Source of the DNA: Gracilibacteraceae bacterium
GTDB taxonomy: Bacteria > Bacillota > Desulfitobacteriia > Desulfitobacteriales > Syntrophobotulaceae
NCBI GenBank assembly: GCA_031266805.1
Contig: JAISAH010000134.1
Location: forward strand, 1-51,891
Reading direction: 5' to 3'
Length of the DNA stretch: 51,891 bases
A model generated the notes under the pieces. It made no database searches, was not told where the DNA came from, and saw nothing but the letters and a program-made list of their open reading frames with translations. Numbering within the stretch: position 1 is the stretch's first letter; every line of letters begins with the position of its first letter. Below, piece after piece: positions 40,101 through 48,087 of the stretch. A program made the position numbers and the translations under genes.

Positions 40101-42998
40101 GTGGACAAAGAAGGCCGGCCCGTCGAACTACCGGACGGCATCCGCTATATCCGCCTGCAGAACGTCATTGACGTGAAAAACCCAAGCACTGGCGAGGTCT
40201 CCCCGGAGATCGGGACGATCACCCGCGTGAACCCCGCGAGCGTCAGTTCCGCGGCGGTGGGTCTGACGGCCGCCCCGACCGCGCTGACCGTCAACGGCAT
40301 GAGTTTTGACGATTTTACCGGCGAAGTCATAACCAACAACGGCCAGACCACCTATTATGACCTCGACCTGAAAAAACTCGGCTCCAGCGTCGAAGTCGTC
40401 GTTAAAGGCGCCGAGGACGACAATATCTTCATCAATATGGAAGGCTACTACGGCGGCGAGGCCAAGTACACCGGCCTGCTGGACGAAAACTCCAGCCGCG
40501 TCGTCCGCGTCGTCGTCCAAAACGGTGAAGCGGAGCCGCGCATCTATGTTATCAACTGCGTAAACGGCGGCGACCCGGCGGCTAACGCCGATATCGACTC
40601 CATTTTGCTCGCGCCCGCCGAGGGCGACCCCAAGCTGCCGTTGGGCGACAGCGGCGCGTTTACGGCCTCCGTCGCTTCCAATGTGGAGCGCGTGACGCTT
40701 CAGGTCAGGGCGCTCAATCCCCAGGCCCGGATCGAGCTGCAGGCGGGCGGCGGCGAATATGCCCCCGTCAGTCACGATACCCAGACCGATTTTCTGGATC
40801 TGGCCGTAGGGGAGAACCGTTTTAACGTCAAAATCACCTCCGTAAACGGCGATGTTATCCAGACCTATCCGGTGGTGATCACCAGAGCCGAGACGCGCCC
40901 GGCCGATGAGATCACCGTGCGGTTCGCCCTGCGCGGCGACGATAAGCACGGGGAAGAAGGCGCGCACAATGCAAAATATTGGATCGGAACGGAAACAGTG
41001 TATGAAAAAGCGGTCGTTCCGGCGGAATCCACCGCCAAGTATCTGACCGATATGACGCTCATCAACCATGATTTACGCTTTGTGACCGTTGAAGGATTGT
41101 ATATCAGCCAAATTCAGATCCCCGGCAGCGACCCGGCCGAATATCTGGGCGAAAGGGATAACGGGCCTCAGTCCGGCTGGATGTACCGAGTCAACGGCGA
41201 ACTGGCCCCGGTCGGTTACGCTGACCTGATTCTACAAGACAGCGATATGGTGCTGTGGTTTTACTCGGACGACGGGGAGCTGGAAAAGGAGTATGAAGCG
41301 CCTCCCGCACCGCCGGCCGCCAATGTCGTCGTTACAGCCCCCGCCGGGGATGTGGAGATAATTGAAGATGAAACAACCGGCGCAGTCGCCGCCGCCGTCA
41401 CCGCGGACACGGCAGTTGTTGAAAGCGCGGTAGCCGACGCTCTCAATCAGGCGAACGCGGCGCGTGAAGACGGGGAAGAAAACGTCGTTACGACGGTGGA
41501 ACTGACAGTAGATGAATTTGAACAACAAGTGGACGCGGTCTACGTCGCCCTGCCGGCAGCGGCGGTCACGGCCCTGCTGGAAGTGGACGAGGTAACGCTT
41601 TTCACCCCGGTGGGTGAGATCAGTTTGGACCGGAAAGCTCTTGAAACCGCCGCCCGGGACGAGGAAACTCTGAATTTTGTCCTCGGCGGCCTGAACGAGG
41701 ACGCGGCGGCGGCGGAAGGTCTGCGGCTGCCGGAGACTGACAAGGCCCCGCGGGTCTATGAAATCAGGCTTTACAGCGTGGGAAGCGATACGGATGAAAC
41801 TATAATCACAAATCTTGGCGCCGGGCGGGCGAGACTCTCTCTGCCCTACGATCTGCCGTCTGGCGGGAATCAGGATTGGGTCGCCGTCTGGCATGTTCAA
41901 TCCGGCGCCGAAGCCGAAAAGCTGGACAAAGTGAGAAACCGGGTGGCCTATGCCAACTCCAGAGTCACCTTTACGCCAGACCATTTTTCTTATTACGCGG
42001 TCGGCTATGACCCGGTAACGGAGGTCGAGCCGCCTGAGCAGACTGATCCGGAGGATCCGCCTCCACCGCCCAAGCGGCCTATACCGAACGGCGGCAGCGG
42101 CCCGGTCTCGAATGTAACGCCGCCGACAGCCGTCCCGGTTGACCCCGCCGCGCCTGTCACGGTCAGCCGAGCCACCCTCTCTTATATCAGCGGCGCGGAC
42201 CGGGTCCTCACCTCCGTCGCCATATCCCGTCAGGGCTGGGAGAGCGCCGATACGGTGATCCTTGCCCCGGGTGGACAGAATAATTTGATCGACGCCCTGG
42301 CCGTAGCCCCGCTGGCCGGGCAGGAGGACGCGCCGATCTTACTCAGCACCGGCGGGCTTGACCCGGCGGTGGTCGCGGAGATCCAGCGCCTCGGCGCGAA
42401 GAAAGTCTATGCCGTCGGCGCTCTGAGCCAGGCGGTGATCGAGGCGCTACGGGCGGCGCTGCCCGGTCTCACGGTTGAGACTTTGCGCGGGGCGAGCCGG
42501 TTTGAGACGGCGGCCCTGATCGGGGCGAAACTGACCGAGCCGCAGGGCACGTTTGTCGTCGGCTATAACGCCGTGGCGGACGCTGTAAGCGCCGCCTCCT
42601 TCGCCGCTGCCCACGGTTATCTGATCCAGATCGCCGATCCCAGCGGCAATGTCACTGTGGCCGCGGGCACGCCGGCTACGGGCGCTCCGGTCTATATTCT
42701 GGGCGGCCCGGCCTTAGTGCGTGACATCTCCGGGGCGACGCGGCTCTACGGGGCGACGCGCTACGAGACGAACAAGGCCATCCGCGACGCTTTGCCCTTT
42801 GAGTACGCGAATATCTACACCGCGGACGGCGGCACCTTGGTCGACGCCCTGACCGGCTCGGCTCTCGCCGCCAAGAGCGGCGCCGCCATCGTCCTCACCC
42901 CGGGGAACGACCCGGCGGGCGTGGACTTCGGAGGCATCACCGCTGAGACTAAAGTTTACGCTTTTGGGGGTAACCGCGCGAGCGCACAGAGTGATTGA
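37038..42998 (+). CDS. Giant surface protein: LRR continuation, DUF4430 and CWB2 repeats (after frameshift)
   Basis: Protein-like translation starts at about 37117. LRR repeats continue to about 37950. Ig-like domains follow, then a domain with SLGGFGGYATYYYDDPIVND and VDFIVYGNAFEGG (about 39590-39960), a style I associate with surface proteins of anaerobes, possibly corrinoid-related. A DUF4430 domain lies at about 40905-41275 (YLGERDNGPQSGWMYRVNG, SDMVLWFYSDDG), then the ZU5-like region, proline linker and three CWB2 repeats (42157-42970). The last 600 residues are paralogous to the 22280-27397 protein. The end differs: the frame runs into an inverted repeat and stops at FGGNRASAQSD. Predicted wall-anchored, corrinoid-linked by riboswitch 2 and DUF4430. 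Confidence 0.82.
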   Translation: MRARASLWAVLWKALTCRTAWRHWMIIFFQNCTNLTDVQLPANLQTIGMFAFSGCTNLETIDLPLNLTTINNAAFSGCTKLESIVLPPNLTTIQNTIFDDTGLSSVNWEDWPAGLTTAGGFGNAPIPAEAINGILQKETVTAIGANAFRGNTTLEKLTIPANITSIGNSAFRESNIQSLTVLSPKITTTTAAFNSCAQLTSVDIYSADATIAASTFANCSKLTSVSIPGWQGTVAGNTFNGCSALENILLPEGVKEIGTSPFAGTKIKELVFPSTLKTFGNNVINNSGSVETVVILAEDFTTAAGVSANLGASVFTIAAGQAPVDIYALPGTVAWNKLQANTTAATKHKIKSLAPAVRATIQQPDGTLLYANPALRAPYDNAGAEDGETVESFYLATALDAWIAAVADGDLGNDITPPAAFALNGVKHDFGEAGAFSLIEGDELHFFSETSRFIWFEREDALINEMYAAPGLNYTVTLWDENGSVEDTPVYAAKFADMADYAARFSTGTVWSPVGQSSLPDAGGRITLNFPENGVYLLTAYDPNGTGRVAYNFLTVTVYAPDNKLIAGAPVGEPELDTGTELSSGYQAGDFVQIGDGGAQLGAGFDPDHLKYTLYVNAETQKLTLPLARYSLDYQGSLTLTAALDGQTVFGPEAADGEGRWEGLGLDLSAVGASAKLLLTASCEEAGETFERVYEITVTRDANIAYAGIRHLEGALGLGIGQSATLYDVFARGADSYTFYIHPGQTEAVLDVTVDGGTILFAGGVQQTETAAPNVFRVTLDCENVNTTHTLRTYRGDTNTTAEYTIKFLPRSSRAGVFTPDRVYDYRAAEGQFAGPLSYALWALVAQTHYYKFVSLGGFGGYATYYYDDPIVNDPRNPYGVDFIVYGNAFEGGTAGEPAGAQVSYDGETWYDLAGQRHYELNTRYVQNVPLLDGGTTESLLLYKTGDSGNRDKTTWGYADVANSSEVLYAEKLWSVRATPYNPYGENAGKPYITMRYDPFPTVVYEYPGGNVGDMFDLSWAVDKEGRPVELPDGIRYIRLQNVIDVKNPSTGEVSPEIGTITRVNPASVSSAAVGLTAAPTALTVNGMSFDDFTGEVITNNGQTTYYDLDLKKLGSSVEVVVKGAEDDNIFINMEGYYGGEAKYTGLLDENSSRVVRVVVQNGEAEPRIYVINCVNGGDPAANADIDSILLAPAEGDPKLPLGDSGAFTASVASNVERVTLQVRALNPQARIELQAGGGEYAPVSHDTQTDFLDLAVGENRFNVKITSVNGDVIQTYPVVITRAETRPADEITVRFALRGDDKHGEEGAHNAKYWIGTETVYEKAVVPAESTAKYLTDMTLINHDLRFVTVEGLYISQIQIPGSDPAEYLGERDNGPQSGWMYRVNGELAPVGYADLILQDSDMVLWFYSDDGELEKEYEAPPAPPAANVVVTAPAGDVEIIEDETTGAVAAAVTADTAVVESAVADALNQANAAREDGEENVVTTVELTVDEFEQQVDAVYVALPAAAVTALLEVDEVTLFTPVGEISLDRKALETAARDEETLNFVLGGLNEDAAAAEGLRLPETDKAPRVYEIRLYSVGSDTDETIITNLGAGRARLSLPYDLPSGGNQDWVAVWHVQSGAEAEKLDKVRNRVAYANSRVTFTPDHFSYYAVGYDPVTEVEPPEQTDPEDPPPPPKRPIPNGGSGPVSNVTPPTAVPVDPAAPVTVSRATLSYISGADRVLTSVAISRQGWESADTVILAPGGQNNLIDALAVAPLAGQEDAPILLSTGGLDPAVVAEIQRLGAKKVYAVGALSQAVIEALRAALPGLTVETLRGASRFETAALIGAKLTEPQGTFVVGYNAVADAVSAASFAAAHGYLIQIADPSGNVTVAAGTPATGAPVYILGGPALVRDISGATRLYGATRYETNKAIRDALPFEYANIYTADGGTLVDALTGSALAAKSGAAIVLTPGNDPAGVDFGGITAETKVYAFGGNRASAQSD
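42151..42975 (+). repeat. CWB2-coding direct repeat, copy 2
   Basis: Nearly identical to 26566-27390 and in the same orientation. Homologous recombination between the copies would remove 15.6 kb carrying hydS, the nitrogenase-like genes and riboswitch 2. Confidence 0.85.
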
Positions 42999-43077
42999 GC
43001 GAAGCGTGGTTACCGGCAGGAACACGCCGCCATGAGAAAGACTGAAAGTGATAACTCGCGTATGGCGGCGATGTTCC
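42969..43077. repeat. Two adjacent inverted repeats at the 3' end of the giant gene
   Basis: GGTAACCGCGC (42969-42979) pairs with GCGTGGTTACC (43004-43014). A second hairpin pairs GGAACACGCCGCCAT (43019-43033) with the segment at 43062-43077, one bulge. The first starts inside the coding region and supplies its final residues, so it may be a small inserted element. Confidence 0.6.
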
Positions 43078-43155
43078 AACGAACAGTCCCTTACTGTCCC
43101 AGCGAGACTGGATTGCCGCGGTAATCCCGCTTAACCTTTCCCTCCTTGTTACAGC

Positions 43156-43197
43156 GGAGAAAAAGGCCACGCCATGGCCTTTTTCTCCGTTTTTTTA
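43156..43197. terminator. Bidirectional terminator
   Basis: Perfect 14-bp stem GGAGAAAAAGGCCA/complement with a five-base loop and a T-run on the plus strand; the A-run on the left would give a U-tract for the convergent cobO transcript too. Confidence 0.85.
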
Positions 43198-43258
43198 TGT
43201 ATGGCGAATGACGACAACAAGAGCCGCCAAGGCCCTGCAGCGTGTTCCTGATTTTCTT

Positions 43259-43774
43259 CTACATTTCAATTCCTTCTCTGGCCAGCACGCCTTCATTGTA
43301 ATAATGCCTGACCTCTTTCATTTCGGTGACCAGGTCGGCGGCGTCAATAATTTCCCGCGGCGCCCTGCGTCCGGTCAGGATCAATTCGGTCCCCTCGGCG
43401 CGGCTGTTAAGTATATCGAGCGCGTCACGCACTGAAAACAGCTTGTAATACAGCGCTATGTTGATTTCGTCGGCAATCACGACGTCATACTCGCCGGAGG
43501 AGGCCGCCTCGCGGAGACGGGCGAGACCTTTGACCGCGCAGTCGATATCCGCCTGCTCCGGAGCCCTGTTTATAAAGCAGTCGCGTCCGTGCTGCTCGAT
43601 CCGGAAGCCGGGCAGAAATTCAGGCGCCCGCAGCTCGCTGTACGCCATGCCTTTGATAAACTGGATCATGATGACTTTTTTGCCCGCGCACACGGCCCGA
43701 AGCGCCAAACCCATAGCGGCGGTGGTTTTGCCCTTGCCGTCGCCCGTATATACCTGCACATAACCTTTTATCAT
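43259..43774 (-). CDS. cobO: Cob(I)yrinic acid a,c-diamide adenosyltransferase CobO/BtuR
   Basis: Transfers the adenosyl group from ATP to the cobalt of corrinoids, making adenosylcobalamin. The 171 residues carry the P-loop GDGKGKTTAAMGLALRA near the N-terminus, IQFIKG, DVVIADEINIAL and LILTGRRAP, all typical of CobA/BtuR/CobO. It overlaps pgsA by four bases and is last in the minus-strand rimO-pgsA-cobO group. It faces the riboswitch-2 unit tail to tail. No riboswitch precedes it, but adenosylcobalamin is the ligand of many cobalamin riboswitches, which links it in function to its neighbours. Confidence 0.95.
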   Translation of the reverse strand: MIKGYVQVYTGDGKGKTTAAMGLALRAVCAGKKVIMIQFIKGMAYSELRAPEFLPGFRIEQHGRDCFINRAPEQADIDCAVKGLARLREAASSGEYDVVIADEINIALYYKLFSVRDALDILNSRAEGTELILTGRRAPREIIDAADLVTEMKEVRHYYNEGVLAREGIEM

Positions 43775-44394
43775 TTTGTTATCCCCTCATTCGCGTTCAT
43801 CTGCGGACTTGACTCAGCCTCCGGCGTTTCTTCCTCCGGCCGTCCGGTCAGAGCGCCGCGGGCCCGCAGGAGATAATCCGCTCCGGACCAGAGGGTGAGG
43901 ATCGCGGCCAGATAAAGCAGGAGCGCGCCCGGTTCGCGGGACAGCCAGGTAAAAGGCGGCGGCGGCAAGAGCAGGATAAAAACCGCGGCCATCTGGCTGA
44001 CCGTTTTCGCTTTGCCTAAAACGCTGGCGGCGATCACCGTTCCGCCGGCGGCGGCAATGGCGCGCAGGCCGGTGACCGCGAATTCCCGGGCCAAAATGAG
44101 CCAGACCAGCCAGGCTTCCGCCCGCTGCAGCTGCACCAGACCGATCAGCGCCGCGGAGACCAGCAATTTATCGGCGAGCGGGTCGAGGAATTTGCCCAGA
44201 TTGGTCACCAGACCGCGTGAACGCGCGAGATAGCCGTCTAGGGCGTCCGTCGCCGCTATGAGCAAAAACAGCCCGGCCGGCAAAAAATCACGTCCGGGCC
44301 AGAGCGGGGCGGCTTCCGGCCGCCAGAGCATTGCCGCCAGAAAAAACGGCGTCAGCATGATACGCGCCAGCGTGATCATGTTCGGCGCGTTCAC
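43771..44394 (-). CDS. pgsA: CDP-diacylglycerol-glycerol-3-phosphate 3-phosphatidyltransferase
   Basis: Membrane enzyme making phosphatidylglycerol phosphate, the first step to phosphatidylglycerol. 207 residues with several hydrophobic helices. The CDP-alcohol phosphotransferase signature D-x2-DG-x2-AR-x8-G-x3-D-x3-D is complete in DALDGYLARSRGLVTNLG followed by KFLDPLAD. The N-terminus MNAPNMITLARIMLTPFF is typical. It overlaps rimO and cobO by four bases on each side, so the three are translationally coupled. The rimO-pgsA order is common in Bacillota. The C-terminal tail of about 25 charged residues is longer than usual. Confidence 0.95.
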   Translation of the reverse strand: MNAPNMITLARIMLTPFFLAAMLWRPEAAPLWPGRDFLPAGLFLLIAATDALDGYLARSRGLVTNLGKFLDPLADKLLVSAALIGLVQLQRAEAWLVWLILAREFAVTGLRAIAAAGGTVIAASVLGKAKTVSQMAAVFILLLPPPPFTWLSREPGALLLYLAAILTLWSGADYLLRARGALTGRPEEETPEAESSPQMNANEGITK

Positions 44395-45719
44395 GCTTCC
44401 CGCTCCGCTGCGCTCCCGTATAGATCATAAACGTCGCTGGTCTCAATCAGGGCGGCGATCATATCGCCGGGTCGCCGTTTTCCCGGCGCCCGGACAAAGA
44501 CCTGCCCGTCGATCTCCGGCGCGTCGCCGGCGGAGCGCCCCTGCCAGCAGCCGTCGGCCATTTCTTCCTCCAGCAGCACCGTCATCACCGTGCCCACCCG
44601 CTCCGCCTGCCGAGCCGCGGCGATATCCTCCTGCCGGCGCATCAGCGCGTCGCGCCGCGCCTCCCGGAGAGCCGGCGGCGTCTGATCGGCGCGGGCGGCG
44701 GCCGGAGTGCCGTCTTCCTCGGAATAGGCGAAAACGCCCAGCCTGTCAAAGCGCGTATTTTGCACAAAATTTTCTAAAATATGGAAGTCCTCGTCGCTTT
44801 CGCCGGGAAACCCGGTGATGAAGGTCGTGCGCAGCACGATATCCGGCATGGCGGCCCGCAGACGCTCTATCAGCGCCGCCGCCTCCCGCGCCGTGCCGCG
44901 CCGGTTCATGGCGGCGAGGATCCGGTCGCTGGCGTGTTGGAGCGGCAGATCCACATAACGGCAGACGGCCGGTTCCTCCTTCATGACCGCGATGAGTTCA
45001 TCGGTAAAAAATTCCGGATAGCAGTACAGCAAACGGAGCCAAGGCGCCCCGACCCGGGCCAGCGCCCGCAAAAGCGCCGGCAGTTTCAGCTCGCCGTACA
45101 GATCCAGTCCGTAGCGGGTCGTGTCCTGAGCCACCAAAATGAGTTCCCGCGCGCCGCCGCGCGTCAAATCCTCCGCTTCCGCCAGCACCGAAGGCAGGGG
45201 CCGGCTGCGGTAAGGGCCCTTGATCGCGGGAATCGCGCAGTAAGCGCAGCGGTTATCGCAGCCGTCCGCTATTTTGATGTAGGCGGTATATGGCCGCGCG
45301 CGCAGACGGGGCAGATCATGCGAATACAAAAAACGCCGCCCCGTCTGCCGGGTCAGCTTGCCGGGCGCGGCCGCCGCTTTGATGGCCGCCGCGGCGCGCG
45401 GGATATCGTCGTCCGCGACGACGCCGTCCAGCTCCGGCACGGACGCGCACAGCTCGTCGCCGTAACGCTGGGCCAGACAGCCGGCGGCGACGACTTTTAC
45501 GCCGGGGTTTATTTTTTTAAACTCCAGCATCTGAAAGATAGCGTCAATGGATTCTTCTTTGGCCGCGGCGATGAAACCGCAGGTGTTGATAACTATGACG
45601 TCGGCCTCGGCCGGATCGGCGACGATAGAGTACCGGTCAGCCAGACAACCGGCCAGCACCTCGCCGTCCACTTGGTTTTTCGGACAGCCGAGCTGAATGA
45701 CGGCCAGTTTTTCCATCAA
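44391..45719 (-). CDS. rimO: Ribosomal protein S12 methylthiotransferase RimO
   Basis: Radical-SAM enzyme that adds a methylthio group to the conserved aspartate of ribosomal protein S12. 442 residues. The N-terminal UPF0004 domain provides three cysteines (LGCPKNQVDGE, NTCGFIAAAKEESID, AAGCLAQRYG) for one cluster. The radical-SAM motif CDNRCAYCAIP binds the second, and a TRAM domain closes the protein. The motif set fits RimO better than MiaB, as does the pgsA neighbourhood. It overlaps the upstream small gene by four bases. Confidence 0.94.
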   Translation of the reverse strand: MMEKLAVIQLGCPKNQVDGEVLAGCLADRYSIVADPAEADVIVINTCGFIAAAKEESIDAIFQMLEFKKINPGVKVVAAGCLAQRYGDELCASVPELDGVVADDDIPRAAAAIKAAAAPGKLTRQTGRRFLYSHDLPRLRARPYTAYIKIADGCDNRCAYCAIPAIKGPYRSRPLPSVLAEAEDLTRGGARELILVAQDTTRYGLDLYGELKLPALLRALARVGAPWLRLLYCYPEFFTDELIAVMKEEPAVCRYVDLPLQHASDRILAAMNRRGTAREAAALIERLRAAMPDIVLRTTFITGFPGESDEDFHILENFVQNTRFDRLGVFAYSEEDGTPAAARADQTPPALREARRDALMRRQEDIAAARQAERVGTVMTVLLEEEMADGCWQGRSAGDAPEIDGQVFVRAPGKRRPGDMIAALIETSDVYDLYGSAAEREA

Positions 45720-46012
45720 TGCGGTTTTTTAGCTTCCAATTCGGCGATTTCGCTTTCGCAGAGCGCTATGAGCTTGCACAGACTGACGGCCTGCTCGTCC
45801 GCCAGATCGCCTTCCGCCTTAAATTTGAGCCAATAATGCTCCGCCAGTTCCTCTTTAATCTCCGTTATTTTTTTGCGCTGGTCGCCGATTTGCGAGTTGA
45901 TTTTAACGACTTCCGCCAGATCGCCCGCTTTTTCCCCCGCGGATTTAGCCAGGGCGCCCGCTTTTTCCCCCGTGTTTTTCGCCAGTTCCCCTAATTTGTC
46001 AAAAAGAGCCAT
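45716..46012 (-). CDS. Small helical protein of unknown function upstream of rimO
   Basis: 98 residues starting MALFDKLGELAKNTGEKAGA, with two AKxxGEKAG repeats and a coiled-coil-like charged middle (KITEIKEELAEHYWLKFKAE), then one or two cysteines near the end. The ATG at 46012 is chosen because AGGAGGCGCGAGG stands just before it; the frame is open further but those residues look untranslated. Similar short proteins, sometimes with a zinc ribbon, occur in Bacillota. It overlaps rimO by four bases and heads that operon. Its promoter is in the first 99-bp repeat. Confidence 0.7.
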   Translation of the reverse strand: MALFDKLGELAKNTGEKAGALAKSAGEKAGDLAEVVKINSQIGDQRKKITEIKEELAEHYWLKFKAEGDLADEQAVSLCKLIALCESEIAELEAKKPH

Positions 46013-46040
46013 TTCCTCGCGCCTCCTTTGCTTTTCCTGC

Positions 46041-46139
46041 ATTATATCATCACCCGGATAAATTCTCAATAAAATATCTTGTCCCGTTTTGTAATTTATT
46101 ATATAATGTAGACAATGAAAATAAGGACGGGTCTACTTT
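46041..46139. repeat. 99-bp direct repeat copy 1 with divergent promoters
   Basis: Identical over 99 bases to 46933-47031. It carries a leftward promoter (TTGAGA 46064-46069, 17-base spacer, TATAAT 46041-46046) for the rimO operon, and a rightward one (TTGTCC 46079-46084, 17-base spacer, TATAAT 46102-46107). The rightward promoter now points into the antisense of the HEPN-MNT genes. Confidence 0.9.
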
Positions 46140-46173
46140 TCGCAGCCGGCCGCTGTGATGTTAATAACTCCGC

Positions 46174-46590
46174 TTACTGCTGTTCCTGCACGGATTGACG
46201 CAGCTTCTGAACCTGATCGGCACAGCGCGTATAGATATCGCCGGCGTCTTTGACCGCTTTTTGCGCTTGAGATTCCACGATTTCGATCTCATCAGGATAG
46301 CGTACAATCACGGCATAAGGCGTCAAATATCCGCAGGCGCCTATGAACTCATGGAAAGAATCATCACAGTCTTCACACATTTGGCACAACCTGATGAGAT
46401 CATGCGTTTTTGGCGGTTCTATGTTGTGATATGACAAAAAAGCTTTCAATGCTTTTTCCGCTGATTGTTGGGCGTGAAAGCACGCCGCCTCCAATTCTTT
46501 GGGGTAAAAATCCTCAAGCAAACGCTTGGCAACGCGCAAATCGACGGTTGCTTTCTCAAACCACTTGCTGACTAAATCCGTTCCGCTCAT
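46174..46590 (-). CDS. HEPN-domain protein of a HEPN-MNT module
   Basis: 138-residue HEPN protein: KWFEKATVDLRVAKRLLED, ACFHAQQSAEKALKAFL and KTHDLIRLC are the family signatures. HEPN proteins of these pairs are RNases or toxins restrained by an MNT nucleotidyltransferase. The catalytic R-x4-6-H motif is not clearly present: the site reads VRYPDEIE, the RYP form seen in a subgroup. It overlaps the MNT gene by 35 bases and is translated after it. The module lies between two perfect 99-bp repeats and is lower in GC, consistent with recent gain. Confidence 0.85.
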   Translation of the reverse strand: MSGTDLVSKWFEKATVDLRVAKRLLEDFYPKELEAACFHAQQSAEKALKAFLSYHNIEPPKTHDLIRLCQMCEDCDDSFHEFIGACGYLTPYAVIVRYPDEIEIVESQAQKAVKDAGDIYTRCADQVQKLRQSVQEQQ

Positions 46591-46906
46591 ACAGCACGAC
46601 CCCCTCCCTCACAATTTTTCGTTGCATAGTAGGCTGTGTACTCAAATCCGCGAAGCGAGCCGCATGGTTAGCCAGTATGTCGATCGGCAAAACTCTTTTT
46701 GTTTTTCCGAGGTTTCGGTATATCTGCTGCATGACTTCCAGCGGCTGCTCGCTATCGTCCGGCAGCACCACATAGAAATCTAAATCGCTGTCCGCAGTCG
46801 GCTCACCATAGGCATAAGAGCCGAAGAGGTATATTTTTTCACAGTCCACAGTCTCTTTGATGACATCGGTTATCGCTTTAATTTCATCCTCTACTTGCCT
46901 TCTCAT
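46556..46906 (-). CDS. MNT-type nucleotidyltransferase antitoxin
   Basis: 116-residue minimal nucleotidyltransferase. The motif GSYAYGEPTADSDLDFYVV has the full G-S-x10-D-x-D pattern for metal and nucleotide binding. In studied HEPN-MNT pairs (MntA-HepT of Shewanella and Aphanizomenon) it AMPylates the HEPN toxin on a tyrosine and so silences it. The start is ATG. The leftward promoter in the second 99-bp repeat (TTGAGA 46956-46961, TATAAT 46933-46938) drives both genes. Confidence 0.88.
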   Translation of the reverse strand: MRRQVEDEIKAITDVIKETVDCEKIYLFGSYAYGEPTADSDLDFYVVLPDDSEQPLEVMQQIYRNLGKTKRVLPIDILANHAARFADLSTQPTMQRKIVREGVVLYERNGFSQQVV

Positions 46907-46932
46907 TCGCTCCGCCTCCCTATCTGATTCAT

Positions 46933-47031
46933 ATTATATCATCACCCGGATAAATTCTCAATAAAATATCTTGTCCCGTTTTGTAATTTATTATATAATG
47001 TAGACAATGAAAATAAGGACGGGTCTACTTT
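46933..47031. repeat. 99-bp direct repeat copy 2 with divergent promoters
   Basis: Exact copy of 46041-46139. Leftward promoter serves MNT-HEPN; rightward promoter (TTGTCC 46971-46976, TATAAT 46994-46999) serves citD. Before the insertion one copy would have been the shared divergent promoter of the rimO and cit operons. Confidence 0.9.
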
Positions 47032-47082
47032 CGACTGAATATTCCGTATTTTCAGAAAATAATAAGCGAAGGGGTTGTACGC

Positions 47083-47352
47083 ATGAAATTGGTACGAGAA
47101 GCGACAGCGGGCACAACTGACGCCGGCGACATTGTGGTCACGGTGCTGCCGGGCGACAAACCGGGCATAACGGTGGATCTTAAAGGTAAATCCGTGGTAC
47201 TGAAGCAGTTCGGCGAACAGATGAAGGCCGTCATCCAGAAAACGGCGGAAGACTTGGGAGTGGAATCCGCAATTATCAAGGCGCAGGACAACGCCGCTCT
47301 TGATTACACGATTCGCGCCCGGACGCGCTGCGCCATCGAGCGGGCTAACTGA
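47083..47352 (+). CDS. citD: Citrate lyase acyl carrier (gamma) subunit CitD-like, lacking the prosthetic-group serine
   Basis: 89 residues aligning along their length with CitD: AGTTDAGD at 9-16, VVLKQFGEQMKAVIQKTAED, and DNAALDYTIRARTRCAIERA. In known CitD the stretch reads AGTLESSD or AGTLESGD and Ser14 carries the phosphoribosyl-dephospho-CoA arm. Here residue 14 is alanine (codon GCC), so the usual attachment is impossible unless a neighbouring threonine is used. The ATG has an AAGGGG site and follows the 99-bp repeat promoter. It is first in a citD-citE-citF operon that lacks citC, citX and citG. Confidence 0.85.
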   Translation: MKLVREATAGTTDAGDIVVTVLPGDKPGITVDLKGKSVVLKQFGEQMKAVIQKTAEDLGVESAIIKAQDNAALDYTIRARTRCAIERAN

Positions 47353-47369
47353 AAGGAGCGGAATAGATT

Positions 47370-48056
47370 ATGAAAAGCCTTATGATCGTGAATGCCAATA
47401 ACCCGAAAATTTTGCTGGACGCGGTATTATACGGCGCCGACGGCATAATGTTCGACCTAGCGGACTCCGTGCCGGATACGGAACAAGACGCCGCCCGTCT
47501 TCTGCTGGCGGAAGCTCTCGCTTTCCTTGACTATTCGGCGGTGGAAGTGGTCGTGCGCCCGAATTGCCCCTGCCAGAAGGATTTTGAGCTCGACATCCTA
47601 ACGGTCGGACCGAGTAAACCGTGTGATTTCGTCGTGCCCATGGCGACACCGGAGTTCGTGGCTCAGGCCGCCGCTTTGCTCGACCGGGTGGAAGCGGAAA
47701 ACGATTTGCCCGCCGGCGGCATTCGCCTGATCCCCTCCATTGACTCCGCGGTCGGCGTGGAAAACGTCGCCGCCGTCATCGCGGCTTCCCCGCGCGTGCG
47801 CGCCGTCATGTTTAACGCCAAGGAGTTTCTGGCCGATCTGGGCGCGGCGGCGGTCGGAGCGGAACAGCTCGTTTACGCCCGCAGCAAAATAGCGGTGGCC
47901 TGCCACGTCGCCGGGATCGATTCGCTGGACACGCCTTATACCGGCAAACCGGACGGACTGGCCGCCGACGCCGGCGCGGCGAAAGCGCTTGGTTTTACCG
48001 GCAAAGTCGCTTCCGACGGCAAGCAGGTCAAGACCATCAACGCCGTTTTTGCCTGA
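47370..48056 (+). CDS. citE: Citrate lyase beta subunit CitE-like, short and divergent
   Basis: 228 residues against about 290 for usual CitE. It keeps the start MKSLMIVNANNPKILLDAVL, YGADGIMFDL, VVVRPN and the end YARSKIAVACHVAGIDSLDT. Several residues tied to metal and substrate binding are changed: FDLEDAV reads FDLADSV, the IES motif reads IDS, and the GAEDY region reads NAKEF. So lyase activity is uncertain. It lies 17 bases after citD and 31 bases before citF. It could be an altered lyase acting on another acyl-CoA, or a decaying gene, though the frame is intact. Confidence 0.8.
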   Translation: MKSLMIVNANNPKILLDAVLYGADGIMFDLADSVPDTEQDAARLLLAEALAFLDYSAVEVVVRPNCPCQKDFELDILTVGPSKPCDFVVPMATPEFVAQAAALLDRVEAENDLPAGGIRLIPSIDSAVGVENVAAVIAASPRVRAVMFNAKEFLADLGAAAVGAEQLVYARSKIAVACHVAGIDSLDTPYTGKPDGLAADAGAAKALGFTGKVASDGKQVKTINAVFA

Positions 48057-48087
48057 GAATTTTTAAGAAAGTGGGGAAAATAATACG

